This document shows, piece after piece, positions 1 to 11,471 of a DNA stretch of 64,000 nt (positions are counted from its first letter, which is position 1; each line of letters begins with the position of its first letter). A model generated the notes under the pieces. It was not told the origin of the DNA. It saw only the letters and a program-made list of their open reading frames with translations, and ran no database searches. Source of the DNA: Pseudomonas sp. StFLB209 (GTDB lineage: Bacteria; Pseudomonadota; Gammaproteobacteria; Pseudomonadales; Pseudomonadaceae); NCBI RefSeq assembly GCF_000829415.1, contig NZ_AP014637.1, positions 4,791,001-4,855,000 on the forward strand. Reading direction: 5' to 3'. Made by a program: the position numbers and the translations under genes.

Positions 1-1
1 G

Positions 2-3000
2 CCGCAAGGCGAGCAAAGCTGGACGCTGGCGCTGGATATTCAGGGCGATCTGCGCAAGACCCTGCAATTGCAAGGGCAAAGCAGCGGCTATCTGGACGCG
101 CTGCTCAGCGCTGAGCTGCAGCCGTTGGCCGAGCAGTTGCCGGCACGCTTGAACATCACCAGCGAGGCATTCAAGGCCAGTGCCGATCTGCCCGACACCT
201 TGACCCTGGAAAAGCTGCAACTGACTGCCGCGGGCAATCTGCAGCAGGGCTATCAGCTGCACGGCAACGCCAGCCTGCCGGCAGAAAAAGGCCCGGTGGC
301 ATTGCGGCTGGAGGGCAAGGTGGATGCGGCCGGTGCGCAGATCGCCGGGCTGGAGTTGACCGCCAGCGAGCAGCAACGCGTCACCCTCAAGGGCACGCTG
401 GGCTGGGCTGAAGGCCTTAAAGCCGATGCCAGCCTGGACTGGCTGGACTTCCCCTGGCAGCGCCTGTACCCGGCAGTGGCCGAGCCGCCGGTGGCGGTGC
501 GTCAGTTCAAGGCCGTGGTGTCTTACACCGATGGCAAATACCTGGGCAACTTCAGCGCCAAGGCTGATGGCCCGGCCGGTGCGTTCAGCCTGCAAAGCCC
601 GTTCAGTGGCGATCTGCAAGCGGTCTATCTGCCACAGCTTGAACTGGAGGCAGGGCAGGGCAAGGCCAGCGGCTATCTGAATCTGGCGTTTGCCGAGGGG
701 GTGGGGTGGGACACCGATCTGAAACTCAGCGCTCTGAACCCGGCCTTCTGGGTCGCGCAACTGCCCGGCACCCTGGGCGGTCAGTTACGCAGCAAGGGCA
801 GCATGCAAGGCGACACGCTCGAGCTGCTGGCTGATCTGGACCTTGCCGGTCGTCTGCGTGGCCAGCCGGCGGCGTTGCAGGCCAAGGCGGCGGGCGATGG
901 TCAGCAATGGCAACTCGACAACCTGCTGGTGCGGCTGGGCGACAACCGGATCCAGGGTAAAGGCGGGCTCGATCAGCGCCTGCGCGGGCAGTTGAGTCTT
1001 GACCTGCCGCGTCTGGCGCAGCTGTGGCCGGGGCTGCAAGGTCAGGCCAGGGGGCAACTGGAGGTTTCCGGTACGCTGCAAGCTCCGCAAGGTCTGGTCA
1101 AGCTCGCGGGGAGCGGCCTGGGCTTTGAGGATAATCGGCTGCAACGCCTGAATCTGGATGGCAAGCTCGATCAGGCGCAGCGCGCGACCCTGAGCCTCAA
1201 GGGCGATGGCATCCAGAGTGGCGACACGCGACTGGGCACGCTGCAGGCTGACGCTCAAGGCACGTTAAAGAGCCAGCAACTGAACGTCGACCTGCAAGGG
1301 CCGTTGTTGAAACTGGCGCTGGCGCTGGACGGCAATCTGGATCAAGGCAACTGGCGCGGGCGGCTGGCCAGCGGTGAAGTACAAAGCGGTGGTCAGCAGT
1401 GGCGCCTGCAAGCGCCGGCGCGCCTGGAATACCTTGCCAGCGGCACGCTCAATTTTGGCGCGCATTGCTGGTTATCGGGCAACGCCAGCCTGTGTGGCGA
1501 AAATCAGCGGCTGATGCCCGATCCGCGCTTGCGCTACCAACTGAAGAATTTCCCTATCGACAGCCTGGCGCAATGGATGCCAAAGGACTTCGCCTGGCGC
1601 GGCATCCTCAATGCCGATGTGGCCCTGGACCTGCCGGCCGCAGGTCCAACGGGGCAGATCAGTGTGGATGCCGGCGGTGGGACCTTGCGTATTCGTGACC
1701 AGCAGCAATGGCTGGATTTCCCGTACCGCACCCTGCAACTGACCAGTAAGCTGACCCCCAAACGCATCGACTCACGGCTGGAGTTCGACGGTGACCGGCT
1801 CGGACGTTTGCTGCTCAATACGCGGATCGATCCGCTGGCGCGCAACAAGCCGATCAGCGGCGACTTTTCGCTGAGCGGCCTGGATGTCGCCGTGGCGCGG
1901 CCGTTTGCGCCTATGGTGCAGACCTTGGCGGGTCGCCTCAGTGGCAGCGGGCGGATTTCTGGCGGGCTGCTGGCGCCGCTGGTCAACGGCAACCTGAGCC
2001 TGGAAGGCGGTGAAGTCAGCGGGCCTGAGTTGCCCTTGCAGGTCAAGGATCTGCGTCTGAATGCGCAGATCGCCGGCGAGAACGTGCAGCTCAGCGGCGG
2101 CTGGAAAAGCGGCGATGTTGGCCAGGGTAACGTGAGTGGTCAGTTGGCCTGGGGCGACGCCCTGGCAGTGGATGTGCGGGTGCGCGGCACTCGCCTGCCG
2201 ATCGTGGTCCAGCCTTATGCGGAACTTGAGGCCGCACCAGACCTGAATATCACCCTGCAAGGCGGTCAACTGAAAATCGCCGGGACCGTACAGGTGCCCA
2301 AAGGGCGGATCACGGTACGCGAGTTGCCGCCCTCAACCGTCAAGGTCTCCGGCGACACGGTTATCGTCGGCCAGCAGACCGAGCAGGGTGCACCGCCTTT
2401 GGCCATGGCCATGGATATCAATGTGTTGGTCGGGCAAGAGCAATTGGCCTTTTCCGGTTTTGGCCTGACCGCCAACCTGGCCGGTCGTGTGCACATCGGT
2501 GACAATCTCGACACCCGTGGCGAACTGAACCTCAACGAGGGCCGCTACCGCGCCTACGGCCAGCGCCTGACCATTCGTAAGGCACGGCTGTTCTTCGTCG
2601 GGCCGATCGACCAGCCGTATCTGGATATCGAAGCGATTCGTCAGGTCGATGAAGTGGTGGCCGGGATCCGCCTGAGCGGCAGTGCCGAACAACCGACCAC
2701 CACGGTGTTCTCTGAGCCGGCCATGAGCCAGGAGCAGGCGCTGTCCTATCTGGTCATGGGCCGCCCGCTGAGCACCAACAGCGAAGACAACAATATGGTT
2801 GCCCAGGCGGCATTGGCTCTGGGGGTGGCGGGCAGCGCCGGAACCACCGGCAAGCTGGCCAGTAACCTTGGGATCAAGGACTTTGAGCTCGATACGGCTG
2901 GCACCGGCAATCAGACCAGTGTGGTGGCCAGCGGCAAGATCACCGACAAGCTCAGCTTGCGTTATGGCGTTGGAGTTTTTGAGCCGGCCAATACCATCGC

Positions 3001-3091
3001 GCTGCGTTATCTGCTGAGTAAACGGGTGTATCTGGAGGCAGCCAGTGGCCTGGCCAGCTCACTGGATATCTTCTATAAGCGGGATTTCTGA
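2..3091 (+). CDS. tamB: TamB, translocation and assembly module subunit (5'-truncated by window edge)
   Basis: The frame is open from the first bases of the window to the TGA at 3089-3091, so the N-terminal membrane anchor lies outside; about 1,030 residues are visible. The protein is a long run of alternating polar/hydrophobic beta-strand segments rich in G, D, L and Q, as in TamB. Its last 350 or so residues match the DUF490/TamB C-terminal domain and end in an aromatic F after YKRD. TamB is an inner-membrane-anchored periplasmic protein that works with the Omp85 protein TamA in outer-membrane biogenesis and lipid transport. tamA would be expected just upstream, beyond the window. The internal TTG at 68 is not a real start. 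Confidence 0.93.
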   Translation, partial: PQGEQSWTLALDIQGDLRKTLQLQGQSSGYLDALLSAELQPLAEQLPARLNITSEAFKASADLPDTLTLEKLQLTAAGNLQQGYQLHGNASLPAEKGPVALRLEGKVDAAGAQIAGLELTASEQQRVTLKGTLGWAEGLKADASLDWLDFPWQRLYPAVAEPPVAVRQFKAVVSYTDGKYLGNFSAKADGPAGAFSLQSPFSGDLQAVYLPQLELEAGQGKASGYLNLAFAEGVGWDTDLKLSALNPAFWVAQLPGTLGGQLRSKGSMQGDTLELLADLDLAGRLRGQPAALQAKAAGDGQQWQLDNLLVRLGDNRIQGKGGLDQRLRGQLSLDLPRLAQLWPGLQGQARGQLEVSGTLQAPQGLVKLAGSGLGFEDNRLQRLNLDGKLDQAQRATLSLKGDGIQSGDTRLGTLQADAQGTLKSQQLNVDLQGPLLKLALALDGNLDQGNWRGRLASGEVQSGGQQWRLQAPARLEYLASGTLNFGAHCWLSGNASLCGENQRLMPDPRLRYQLKNFPIDSLAQWMPKDFAWRGILNADVALDLPAAGPTGQISVDAGGGTLRIRDQQQWLDFPYRTLQLTSKLTPKRIDSRLEFDGDRLGRLLLNTRIDPLARNKPISGDFSLSGLDVAVARPFAPMVQTLAGRLSGSGRISGGLLAPLVNGNLSLEGGEVSGPELPLQVKDLRLNAQIAGENVQLSGGWKSGDVGQGNVSGQLAWGDALAVDVRVRGTRLPIVVQPYAELEAAPDLNITLQGGQLKIAGTVQVPKGRITVRELPPSTVKVSGDTVIVGQQTEQGAPPLAMAMDINVLVGQEQLAFSGFGLTANLAGRVHIGDNLDTRGELNLNEGRYRAYGQRLTIRKARLFFVGPIDQPYLDIEAIRQVDEVVAGIRLSGSAEQPTTTVFSEPAMSQEQALSYLVMGRPLSTNSEDNNMVAQAALALGVAGSAGTTGKLASNLGIKDFELDTAGTGNQTSVVASGKITDKLSLRYGVGVFEPANTIALRYLLSKRVYLEAASGLASSLDIFYKRDF

Positions 3092-3260
3092 GGCGGCCAG
3101 TAGACAAGTGGCATGGATCAGTTGAGAATCATTCGCCTTTATGGGTCGGCTGGACCGATCAGAGCGTGCTTTAAGGTGTCTTGTAGCCTCTAGGTCATAT
3201 GACTGATTCATGCTTAACTGCCGATCCCATCCAGATCATCTTGAACAAGGATCCTGTTTC

Positions 3261-3761
3261 ATGGCTCAAGTAACTCTCAAAGGCAACCCGGTCAGCATCA
3301 ACGGCGAACTGCCTGCCACCGGCAGCACTGCCCCGGCGTTTACCCTGGTCGGCGCTGGCCTGGCCGAGGTTTCGCTGGCTGACCTGGCCGGCAAGCGCAA
3401 AGTGCTGAACATCTTCCCAAGCGTTGACACGCCGACCTGCGCCACCTCGGTGCGCAAGTTCAACGCCCAGGCCAACGAACTGGCCAACACCGTGATGCTG
3501 TGCATCTCGGCTGACCTGCCATTCGCCCAGGCACGCTTCTGCGGCGCCGAAGGTCTGGAAAACGTCAAGAGCCTGTCAACGTTCCGCGCTGCCGGCTTCG
3601 CCAGCCAGTACGGTGTTGCGATTGCCGATGGCCCGCTGGCCGGCCTGACCGCTCGCGCTGTGGTCGTGCTCGACGAGAACGACAAGGTCCTGCACACCGA
3701 GCTGGTGGGCGAGATCGCTGAAGAGCCTAATTATGAAGCGGCGCTTTCCGTTCTGAAATAA
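3261..3761 (+). CDS. tpx: Thiol peroxidase (atypical 2-Cys peroxiredoxin)
   Basis: The protein has 166 residues, the usual Tpx length. It reduces hydroperoxides in the periplasm or cytoplasm using thioredoxin. The peroxidatic cysteine is C60 in the motif [14 protein letters not shown] and the resolving cysteine is C94 in ARFCGAEGL, matching the C61/C95 pair of the E. coli enzyme. The ATG at 3261 is chosen because AAGGA lies about 10 bases upstream and the resulting N-terminus ([11 protein letters not shown]) is typical; the frame continues upstream to 3210 without support. The gene is monocistronic, lying between tamB and the efflux operon with about 170-190 bp of non-coding sequence on each side. 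Confidence 0.95.
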   Translation: MAQVTLKGNPVSINGELPATGSTAPAFTLVGAGLAEVSLADLAGKRKVLNIFPSVDTPTCATSVRKFNAQANELANTVMLCISADLPFAQARFCGAEGLENVKSLSTFRAAGFASQYGVAIADGPLAGLTARAVVVLDENDKVLHTELVGEIAEEPNYEAALSVLK

Positions 3762-3955
3762 CACCTCGCGCTGCCTGACGGCCTGAGAATGGGCCGGCGC
3801 TGTTTCGTTTCATCAACGAAATTTCGCCGGTCTGTGATCCAGGCCGTTTTCATTTGCGTATCAGATGGTTAGCGAAGGTAAGCGCTTGGTAAAGGCGCTT
3901 TGCTTGAAGCTCATCTGTGCTTATTGTTCAGCCTTCGAAAAAGCCCCCACCTGCA

Positions 3956-5260
3956 ATGGTTGATTTATTCATGCAATCGTCTGGTCCCCGTAACTCTCGT
4001 CGCTGGTTGGTTAGTCTGTTGGTCCTGCTGGCGATCATCGGCCTGTGCTGGTGGTTCTGGCCGGCCTCCACGCCGCACAAGACCGCCGAGGCGGGCCATT
4101 CAGGCGGGCGTGGCGGCATGGCCCGCCCCGGTTTCGGTGGCTCGACCCAGGCAGTGCCGGTGCGGGTTGCTCCCGCCACTCAGGCGGACTTCCCGATCTA
4201 TTACAAGGCGCTGGGTACGGTCACAGCGACCAACACCATCAACGTGCGCAGCCGGGTGGCCGGTGAGCTGATCAAGATCCACTTCCAGGAAGGCCAGATG
4301 GTCAAGGCCGGTGACCTGCTGGCGGAAATCGACCCGCGTACTTACCAGATTGCCCTGCAACAGGCTGAAGGCACGCTGGCGACCAATCAGGCATTGCTGC
4401 GTAACGCCGAGCTCGATGTGCAGCGCTACCGCGATCTGTACCGCGAAGACAGCATTGCCAAGCAGACCCTCGATACCGCCGAGTCGCTGGTCAACCAGTA
4501 CAAGGGCACGATCAAGACCAATCAGGCCGCGGTCAACGAAGCGCGGCTGAATCTGGATTTCACTAAAATCCGTGCCCCGATTGGCGGTCGGGTAGGCCTC
4601 AAACAACTCGATCTGGGCAACCTGGTCGCGGCCAACGACACCACCGCACTGGTGGTGATCACTCAGACCCAGCCAATCTCGGTGGCCTTCACCTTGCCGG
4701 AAACCGACGTGCCGGCGGTCATAGAGCGCTATCGCAGTGGCGACAAGCTGCCGGTCGAGGCCTGGGACCGGGGTGATCAGAAGCAGCAGGGCAGTGGCGT
4801 GCTGGCCAGTCTCGACAACCAGATTGACGCCACCACTGGCACCCTGAAATTCAAGGCACGCTTTGATAATCGCGATGAATCGCTGTTGCCTAACCAGTTC
4901 GTCAACGTGCGGCTGCTGGCCAATACCCTCAGGCAGGCCGTGCTGGTGCCCACCGCTGCGGTGCAGTACGGCACCAAAGGGACCTTTGTTTACTCGCTGG
5001 GCGATGACAAGAAGGTCAAGATCAGCCTGCTCAAGACCGGCCCGAGCAACGAGACCTACACCGTCGTGACTGAAGGCCTGGCGGCCGGCACCCAAGTGGT
5101 GCTCGAAGGCACCGACCGGCTGCGCGAGGGTACTGAGGTCGAGATCGTCTCCGACAGCAAGGACGTGCCGGCCACGCCGAGCCAGAAACTGCAGGGCAAG
5201 CCCGGCAAAGCCGGTGAAGGCTCGGCTTCTGCAGGCGCGGTGGAAAACAGCCAAGCATGA
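3956..5260 (+). CDS. muxA: RND efflux periplasmic adaptor MuxA (MdtA family)
   Basis: This is a membrane-fusion protein of about 434 residues that links two inner-membrane RND pumps to the outer-membrane channel. It has an N-terminal membrane segment ([19 protein letters not shown]), a barrel-sandwich lipoyl half motif ([20 protein letters not shown]), a helical hairpin and a C-terminal beta domain ([13 protein letters not shown] onward). It is the first gene of a four-gene operon and overlaps muxB by 4 bp (ATGA). The start is uncertain: ATG 3956 is used, ATG 3971 and GTG 3917 are in frame, and none has a strong ribosome-binding site. The adaptor-RND-RND-channel order identifies the MuxABC-OpmB type rather than MexAB-OprM. 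Confidence 0.93.
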   Translation: MVDLFMQSSGPRNSRRWLVSLLVLLAIIGLCWWFWPASTPHKTAEAGHSGGRGGMARPGFGGSTQAVPVRVAPATQADFPIYYKALGTVTATNTINVRSRVAGELIKIHFQEGQMVKAGDLLAEIDPRTYQIALQQAEGTLATNQALLRNAELDVQRYRDLYREDSIAKQTLDTAESLVNQYKGTIKTNQAAVNEARLNLDFTKIRAPIGGRVGLKQLDLGNLVAANDTTALVVITQTQPISVAFTLPETDVPAVIERYRSGDKLPVEAWDRGDQKQQGSGVLASLDNQIDATTGTLKFKARFDNRDESLLPNQFVNVRLLANTLRQAVLVPTAAVQYGTKGTFVYSLGDDKKVKISLLKTGPSNETYTVVTEGLAAGTQVVLEGTDRLREGTEVEIVSDSKDVPATPSQKLQGKPGKAGEGSASAGAVENSQA

Positions 5261-8200
5261 ATATCTCCCGCCTGTTCATCCTGCGCCCGGTCGCCACCAC
5301 GCTGAGCATGCTGGCGATTTTGCTGGCCGGCCTGATCGCCTACACCCTGCTGCCGGTTTCGGCCTTGCCGCAGGTGGATTATCCGACCATCCGGGTGATC
5401 ACGCTGTACCCCGGTGCCAGCCCGCAGGTGATGACCAGTGCGGTGACCGCGCCGCTGGAGCGCCAGTTCGGGCAGATGCCCGGCTTGACCCAGATGGCCT
5501 CCAACAGCTCCGGTGGCGCCTCGGTGATTACCTTGCGTTTCAGCCTTGAGCTGTCGATGGACGTCGCCGAGCAGGAAGTCCAGGCCGCGATCAATGCTGC
5601 CAGCAACCTGTTGCCCAGCGATCTGCCGGCACCACCGGTGTACAACAAGGTCAATCCGGCCGACACCCCGGTACTGACCATCGCAGTCAGCTCCAAGACC
5701 ATGCCGTTGCCGCAGCTCAACGAGCTGATCGACACCCGCATGGCGCAGAAAATTTCCCAGGTGACCGGCGTGGGGATGGTCAGCATTGCCGGCGGCCAGC
5801 GCCAGGCGGTGCGCATCAAGGTCAACCCGCAGGCCTTGGCGGCCAATGGCCTGAACCTGGCCGATATCCGCACCTTGATCAGCGCGTCCAACGTCAACCA
5901 GCCCAAGGGCAACTTCGACGGTCCGATTCTGACCTCGATGCTCGACGCCAATGACCAGCTAAAATCGGCCGCCGAATACGCCAACCTGATCGTCGCCTAT
6001 AAAAACGGTGCGCCGCTGCGTCTTAAGGACGTTGCACAGATCGTCGACGGTGCCGAGAACGACCGCCTGGCGGCCTGGGCCAACCAGAACCAGGCAGTGC
6101 TGGTGAACATCCAGCGTCAGCCAGGGGCCAACGTCATTGAGGTGGTCGACCGGATCAAGGCGATGCTGCCGCAGATCACCGACAACCTGCCGGCCGGCCT
6201 GGAAGTGGTGGTGCTCACTGACCGGACCCAGACCATTCGTGCCGCCGTCACCGACGTGCAGCATGAGTTGATGTTCGCGGTGATTCTGGTGGTCATGGTG
6301 ACCTTCCTGTTCCTGCGCCGGATCAGCGCCACGATCATTCCGTCAATCGTGGTGCCGCTGTCGCTGATCGGCACCTTTGGCGTGATGTACCTGGCCGGTT
6401 TCTCGATCAATAACCTGACGCTGATGGCGCTGACCATCGCCACCGGTTTTGTGGTGGACGATGCGATTGTGATGCTGGAGAACATCTCGCGTCACATCGA
6501 GGAGGGCGAGACGCCGTTTCAGGCTGCGCTCAAGGGCGCCCGGCAAATCGGCTTCACCCTGGTGTCGCTGACCCTGTCGCTGATCGCCGTGTTGATTCCG
6601 CTGCTGTTCATGGCCGATGTGGTGGGCCGGTTGTTCCGCGAGTTTGCCATCACCCTGGCGGTGGCGATCCTGATTTCGCTGGTGGTGTCGCTGACCCTGA
6701 CACCAATGATGTGTGCCCGCCTGCTCAAGCGCGAGCCCAAGCAAGAAGAGCAGAGCAAGTTCTATCGGGCCAGCGGCGCCTGGCTGGACTGGCTGATCGA
6801 AGCCTACGAGCGCAAGCTGCGCTGGGTGCTCAATCATCAGGCACTGACCATGCTGGTCGCGATCGGCACCATGGCGCTGACCGTGGTGCTGTATATGGCG
6901 GTGCCCAAGGGCTTCTTCCCGGTGCAGGACACCGGGGTGATCCAGGGCATCAGCGAGGGGCCGCAATCGGTGTCGTTCACCTCCATGAGTGAGCGCCAGC
7001 AGGCCCTGGCGGCGATTATTCTCAAGGACCCGGCGGTGCAAAGCCTTTCGTCCTATATCGGTGTCGATGGTGATAACGCCACGCTCAACAGCGGGCGCAT
7101 GCTGATCAACCTCAAGCCGCACAGTGAGCGTGACCTGACCGCCGCCCAGGTGATTCAGCGTCTGCAACCGCAATTGGACCAATTGGCCGACATCCGGTTG
7201 TTCCTGCAACCGGTGCAGGATCTGACCATCGAAGACCGGGTCAGCCGCACTCAGTATCAGTTCAGCATGTCGTCACCGGACGCCGAACTGCTGGGCGAGT
7301 GGAGCGAGCGCCTGCTGCAGGCGCTCAAGCAGCGCCCCGAACTGATCGACGTGGCCAGCGACCTGCAGGACAAAGGCTTGCAGGTGTACCTGGCCATCGA
7401 CCGCGATGCCGCCAGTCGGCTGGGGGTGACCACCGCCAACATTACCGATGCGTTGTACGACGCCTTCGGTCAGCGGCAGATTTCGACCATTTATACCCAG
7501 GCCAGTCAGTACCGGGTGGTGCTGCAGTCGGCGTACTCCAACGAGCTGGGGCCCCAGGCGCTGGAGCAGATCTACGTCAAGACCACCGATGATCGCCAGG
7601 TCAAACTGTCCAGCCTGGCGCGGGTAGAACAGCGTCAGGCGCAATTGTCGATCGGTCACCTTGGCCAGTTCCCGGCGGTGATGATGTCGTTCAACCTGGC
7701 ACCGGGCGTCTCGCTGGGCCAAGCGGTGCAAGTCATCGAACAGGTCCAGAAAGACATCGGCGTGCCGCTGGGCGTGCAGACCCGCTTCCAGGGCGCTGCC
7801 GAAGCCTTCCAGGCCTCGCTGTCGAGTACCCTGTTGCTGATCCTGGCGGCAGTGGTGACCATGTACATCGTGCTCGGGGTGCTTTACGAGAGCTACATCC
7901 ACCCGATCACCATCCTGTCGACCTTGCCGTCGGCGGCGGTAGGCGCGTTGCTGGCGTTGATCCTCAGTGGCAACGACCTGGGCATGATCGCGATCATCGG
8001 CATCATTTTGCTGATCGGCATTGTGAAAAAGAACGCGATCATGATGATCGACTTCGCCCTGGATGCCGAACGCAACCGCGGGCTGGACAGCCGCACGGCA
8101 ATCTATGAAGCGGCGCTGCTGCGGTTTCGACCGATCCTGATGACCACCCTGGCGGCATTGTTCGGTGCCTTGCCGCTGATGCTGGCCACCGGTTCAGGTG

Positions 8201-8367
8201 CCGAACTGCGCCAGCCACTGGGGCTGGTGATGGTCGGCGGGTTGCTGGTCAGCCAGATCCTGACCCTGTTCACCACCCCGGTGATCTACCTGTACTTCGA
8301 CCGTCTGGGGCGTCGCTGGGGCCGTAAGCCTGACACCGCGCACGCTGCGCCACAGGCTGACGCATGA
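5257..8367 (+). CDS. muxB: RND efflux pump subunit MuxB
   Basis: This is a proton-driven multidrug transporter of the AcrB/MdtB superfamily with 1036 residues, typical of the family. It has twelve predicted membrane helices and two large periplasmic loops. TM4 carries the paired proton-relay aspartates in [21 protein letters not shown]. The N-terminus ([20 protein letters not shown]) is the usual first helix of MdtB-like pumps. It overlaps muxA and muxC by 4 bp on each side, which indicates coupled translation. In the related E. coli MdtBC pump the two RND proteins form a heterotrimer, and the same is expected for MuxB with MuxC. Confidence 0.95.
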   Translation: MNISRLFILRPVATTLSMLAILLAGLIAYTLLPVSALPQVDYPTIRVITLYPGASPQVMTSAVTAPLERQFGQMPGLTQMASNSSGGASVITLRFSLELSMDVAEQEVQAAINAASNLLPSDLPAPPVYNKVNPADTPVLTIAVSSKTMPLPQLNELIDTRMAQKISQVTGVGMVSIAGGQRQAVRIKVNPQALAANGLNLADIRTLISASNVNQPKGNFDGPILTSMLDANDQLKSAAEYANLIVAYKNGAPLRLKDVAQIVDGAENDRLAAWANQNQAVLVNIQRQPGANVIEVVDRIKAMLPQITDNLPAGLEVVVLTDRTQTIRAAVTDVQHELMFAVILVVMVTFLFLRRISATIIPSIVVPLSLIGTFGVMYLAGFSINNLTLMALTIATGFVVDDAIVMLENISRHIEEGETPFQAALKGARQIGFTLVSLTLSLIAVLIPLLFMADVVGRLFREFAITLAVAILISLVVSLTLTPMMCARLLKREPKQEEQSKFYRASGAWLDWLIEAYERKLRWVLNHQALTMLVAIGTMALTVVLYMAVPKGFFPVQDTGVIQGISEGPQSVSFTSMSERQQALAAIILKDPAVQSLSSYIGVDGDNATLNSGRMLINLKPHSERDLTAAQVIQRLQPQLDQLADIRLFLQPVQDLTIEDRVSRTQYQFSMSSPDAELLGEWSERLLQALKQRPELIDVASDLQDKGLQVYLAIDRDAASRLGVTTANITDALYDAFGQRQISTIYTQASQYRVVLQSAYSNELGPQALEQIYVKTTDDRQVKLSSLARVEQRQAQLSIGHLGQFPAVMMSFNLAPGVSLGQAVQVIEQVQKDIGVPLGVQTRFQGAAEAFQASLSSTLLLILAAVVTMYIVLGVLYESYIHPITILSTLPSAAVGALLALILSGNDLGMIAIIGIILLIGIVKKNAIMMIDFALDAERNRGLDSRTAIYEAALLRFRPILMTTLAALFGALPLMLATGSGAELRQPLGLVMVGGLLVSQILTLFTTPVIYLYFDRLGRRWGRKPDTAHAAPQADA

Positions 8368-11300
8368 ACCTGTCGGCGCCTTTTATAAAACGACCGGTCG
8401 CGACCATGCTGCTGAGCCTGGCGATCATGCTGATCGGCGGGTTTGCCTTTCGCCTGATGCCGGTCGCGCCGCTGCCAAACATGGACTTTCCGGTGATCGT
8501 GGTATCGGCCAGCCTGGCCGGCGCCAGCCCGGAAATCATGGCGTCGAGCGTCGCCACGCCGCTGGAGCGCACCCTGGGTACGATTGCCGGGGTCAGCTCG
8601 ATGAGCAGCAACTCCAGCCAGGGTTCGACCCGAGTGGTGCTGGCTTTCGACCAGGGCACTGACATCAATGCCGCGGCCCGCGAGGTTCAGGCGGGTATCA
8701 ATGCCTCGCGCAATCTGCTGCCCAGCGGGATGCGCAGCATGCCGACCTACAAGAAGGTCAACCCGTCACAGATGCCGATCATGGTGCTGTCGCTGACCAG
8801 CGAGGTGCTGAGCAAGGGCCAGCTCTACGACCTGGCCTCGACCATCCTGTCCCAGAGCCTGTCCCAGGTGCAGGGCGTCGGTGAGGTGCGCATCGGTGGC
8901 AGTTCGCTGCCGGCGGTGCGGGTCGAAGTCGAACCGCATCTGCTTGAGCAGTACGGGGTGTCGCTGGACGATGTGCGCAACACCATTACTGCGGCCAACG
9001 TACGCCGTCCCAAAGGCTTTGTCGAAAACGACCAGCACAACTGGCAGGTACAGGCCAACGATCAACTGAGCAAGGCCAAGGATTACGCACCGCTGATCAT
9101 CCGTTACCAGGATGGTTCGGTATTGCGCCTGGCGGATGTCGCCAAAGTTCGCGACGACGTCGAGAGCCGTTACAACAGCGGTTTCTTCAACGATGAGAAG
9201 GCGGTACTGCTGGTGATCAATCGCCAGGCAGGGGCCAATATCATCGAAACCGTGCAGCAGATCCAGGACCGCCTGCCGTCACTGCGGGCGGTCATGCCGG
9301 CCAGTGTCAAACTGGGGGTGGCCCAGGACCGCTCGCTGGTGATCAAGGCCACCCTGCATGAAGCGGAGCTGACCTTGCTGATCGCGGTGGTGCTGGTGAT
9401 CATGGTGGTGTTCCTGTTTCTCGGTAACCTGCGGGCCTCGCTGATCCCGACCCTGGCGGTGCCGATCTCGCTGGTCGGTTCGTTCTCGATCATGTATCTG
9501 TGCGGGTTTTCCCTGAACAACCTGTCGCTGATGGCGCTGATTCTCGCCACCGGTCTGGTGGTGGACGACGCTATTGTGGTGCTGGAGAACATTTCCCGAC
9601 ATATCCACGAAGGCAAGTCGCCGCTACAAGCCGCGTTTGTCGGCGCCAAAGAGGTGGGCTTCACCCTGCTGGCGATGAACGTGTCGCTGGTGGCGGTGTT
9701 CATCTCGATTCTGTTCATGGGCGGGATGATCGAGAACCTGTTCCGTGAGTTTTCCATCACCCTCTCGGTGGCGATCCTGGTGTCGTTGGTGGTGTCGCTG
9801 ACGTTGACTCCGATGCTCTGTGCGCGCTGGCTCAAGCCTGAAGTCGAACATGAGCGCACCGGGTTCCAGCGCTGGAGCGACCGGGTCAACGCCCGCATGG
9901 TGGTGGCCTATGATCGCAGCCTGAGCTGGGTGCTGCGCCATCCGCGCCTGACCCTGGCCAGCCTGTTGCTGACCATCGCCGGTAATGTCGCGTTATTCGT
10001 GATCGTGCCCAAGACTTTCCTGCCGCAGCAGGATACCGGCCAGATCATGGCGTTCATCCGGGGTGATGACGGCCTGTCGTTCCGGGTCATGCAGCCGAAG
10101 ATGGAAATCTTTCGGCGCGCTGTGCTGGCTGACCCTGCGGTGCAGAGCGTGGCCGGTTTTATTGGCGGTGAAGGCGGGATCAACAACGCGTTCATGATCG
10201 TGCGCCTCAAGCCCATCAGCGAGCGCAAGCTCTCGGCAGACAAAGTGGTCGAGCGGATTCGCAAGAACCTGCCGCCAGTACCGGGCGGGCGGCTGTTTTT
10301 GCAGGCCGAGCAGGACATCCAGGTCGGTGGTGTGCGCGAACAGGCCAGCTCCCAGTACCAGTACGTGTTGCAGAGCGGCAATCTGGCCCTGCTGCGTGAG
10401 TGGTATCCGAAAGTGGTCGCGGCGTTTCGCGGCCTGCCGGAGTTGACGGCCATCGATGCCCGGGAAGGCCGGGGTGCACAACAGACCACGCTGATCGTCG
10501 ACCGTGATCGGGCCAAAAGTCTGGGCATCGATATGGAAATGGTCACTGCGGTGTTGAACAACGCCTACAGCCAGCGCCAGGTTTCGACCATCTATGACAC
10601 CCTCAACCAGTACAAGGTGGTCATGGAGGTCAATCCCAAGTACGCCCAGGACCCCAGTACGCTTGAGCAGATCCGGGTGATCACCGCCGACGGTCAGCGC
10701 GTGCCGCTGTCGACCATTGCCCATTACGAGCGCAGCCTGGAAAATGACCGGGTCTCTCACGAAGGGCTGTTTGCTTCGGAAGATATCTCGTTCGATCTGG
10801 CCGAAGGCGTTAGCCTGGACACTGCCACCATGGCCATCGAGCGTGCTGTTGCCGGTCTGGGTCTGCCCACCGATGTGATCTCGAAAATGGGCGGCACCGG
10901 CGATGCCTTCGCCAAGGCCCAGAAGAACCAGCCGTTCATGATTCTCGGTGCGCTGGTGCTGGTCTATCTGGTGCTGGGCATCCTCTACGAGAGTTACATA
11001 CACCCATTGACCATCCTCTCGACCTTGCCGTCGGCGGGAGTAGGTGCCTTGTTGAGTATCTATGTGGTCGGTTCGCAGTTCAGCCTGATTTCCTTGCTCG
11101 GTCTGTTCCTGCTGATCGGCATCGTCAAGAAGAACGCGATCATGATGATCGACCTGGCGCTGCAACTTGAGCGTGACAACGGCATGAGTCCGCAGGAGTC
11201 GATCCATCAGGCGTGCCTGCAGCGTTTGCGGCCGATCCTGATGACCACCATCGCGGCCATCCTTGGCGCACTGCCGCTGCTGCTGAGCACCGCCGAAGGT

Positions 11301-11471
11301 TCGGAAATGCGCCAGCCACTGGCGCTGACCATCATCGGCGGCCTGGTGTTCAGTCAGGTCCTGACCCTTTACACCACTCCGGTGGTTTACCTCTATCTCG
11401 ATCGTCTGCGCCATCGTTTCAACGACTGGCGCGGTGTGCGTACCGACGCTGCCCTGGAAACTCCGCTATGA
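8364..11471 (+). CDS. muxC: RND efflux pump subunit MuxC
   Basis: This is the second RND subunit of the pump, with 1035 residues, starting at an ATG that overlaps the muxB stop. The N-terminus ([20 protein letters not shown]) and the TM4 aspartate pair in [18 protein letters not shown] are canonical. It resembles MuxB over its full length, so the pair is an ancient duplication retained as a heteromeric pump. The C-terminal part includes the second conserved helix bundle ([22 protein letters not shown]). The stop overlaps the start of the outer-membrane channel gene. Confidence 0.95.
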   Translation: MNLSAPFIKRPVATMLLSLAIMLIGGFAFRLMPVAPLPNMDFPVIVVSASLAGASPEIMASSVATPLERTLGTIAGVSSMSSNSSQGSTRVVLAFDQGTDINAAAREVQAGINASRNLLPSGMRSMPTYKKVNPSQMPIMVLSLTSEVLSKGQLYDLASTILSQSLSQVQGVGEVRIGGSSLPAVRVEVEPHLLEQYGVSLDDVRNTITAANVRRPKGFVENDQHNWQVQANDQLSKAKDYAPLIIRYQDGSVLRLADVAKVRDDVESRYNSGFFNDEKAVLLVINRQAGANIIETVQQIQDRLPSLRAVMPASVKLGVAQDRSLVIKATLHEAELTLLIAVVLVIMVVFLFLGNLRASLIPTLAVPISLVGSFSIMYLCGFSLNNLSLMALILATGLVVDDAIVVLENISRHIHEGKSPLQAAFVGAKEVGFTLLAMNVSLVAVFISILFMGGMIENLFREFSITLSVAILVSLVVSLTLTPMLCARWLKPEVEHERTGFQRWSDRVNARMVVAYDRSLSWVLRHPRLTLASLLLTIAGNVALFVIVPKTFLPQQDTGQIMAFIRGDDGLSFRVMQPKMEIFRRAVLADPAVQSVAGFIGGEGGINNAFMIVRLKPISERKLSADKVVERIRKNLPPVPGGRLFLQAEQDIQVGGVREQASSQYQYVLQSGNLALLREWYPKVVAAFRGLPELTAIDAREGRGAQQTTLIVDRDRAKSLGIDMEMVTAVLNNAYSQRQVSTIYDTLNQYKVVMEVNPKYAQDPSTLEQIRVITADGQRVPLSTIAHYERSLENDRVSHEGLFASEDISFDLAEGVSLDTATMAIERAVAGLGLPTDVISKMGGTGDAFAKAQKNQPFMILGALVLVYLVLGILYESYIHPLTILSTLPSAGVGALLSIYVVGSQFSLISLLGLFLLIGIVKKNAIMMIDLALQLERDNGMSPQESIHQACLQRLRPILMTTIAAILGALPLLLSTAEGSEMRQPLALTIIGGLVFSQVLTLYTTPVVYLYLDRLRHRFNDWRGVRTDAALETPL

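Noticed and set aside
3119..3140. Possible Fur box (TGAGAATCATTCGCC) upstream of tpx
   Set aside because: Only one half resembles the consensus by eye and tpx is not a usual Fur target; a matrix search would be needed.
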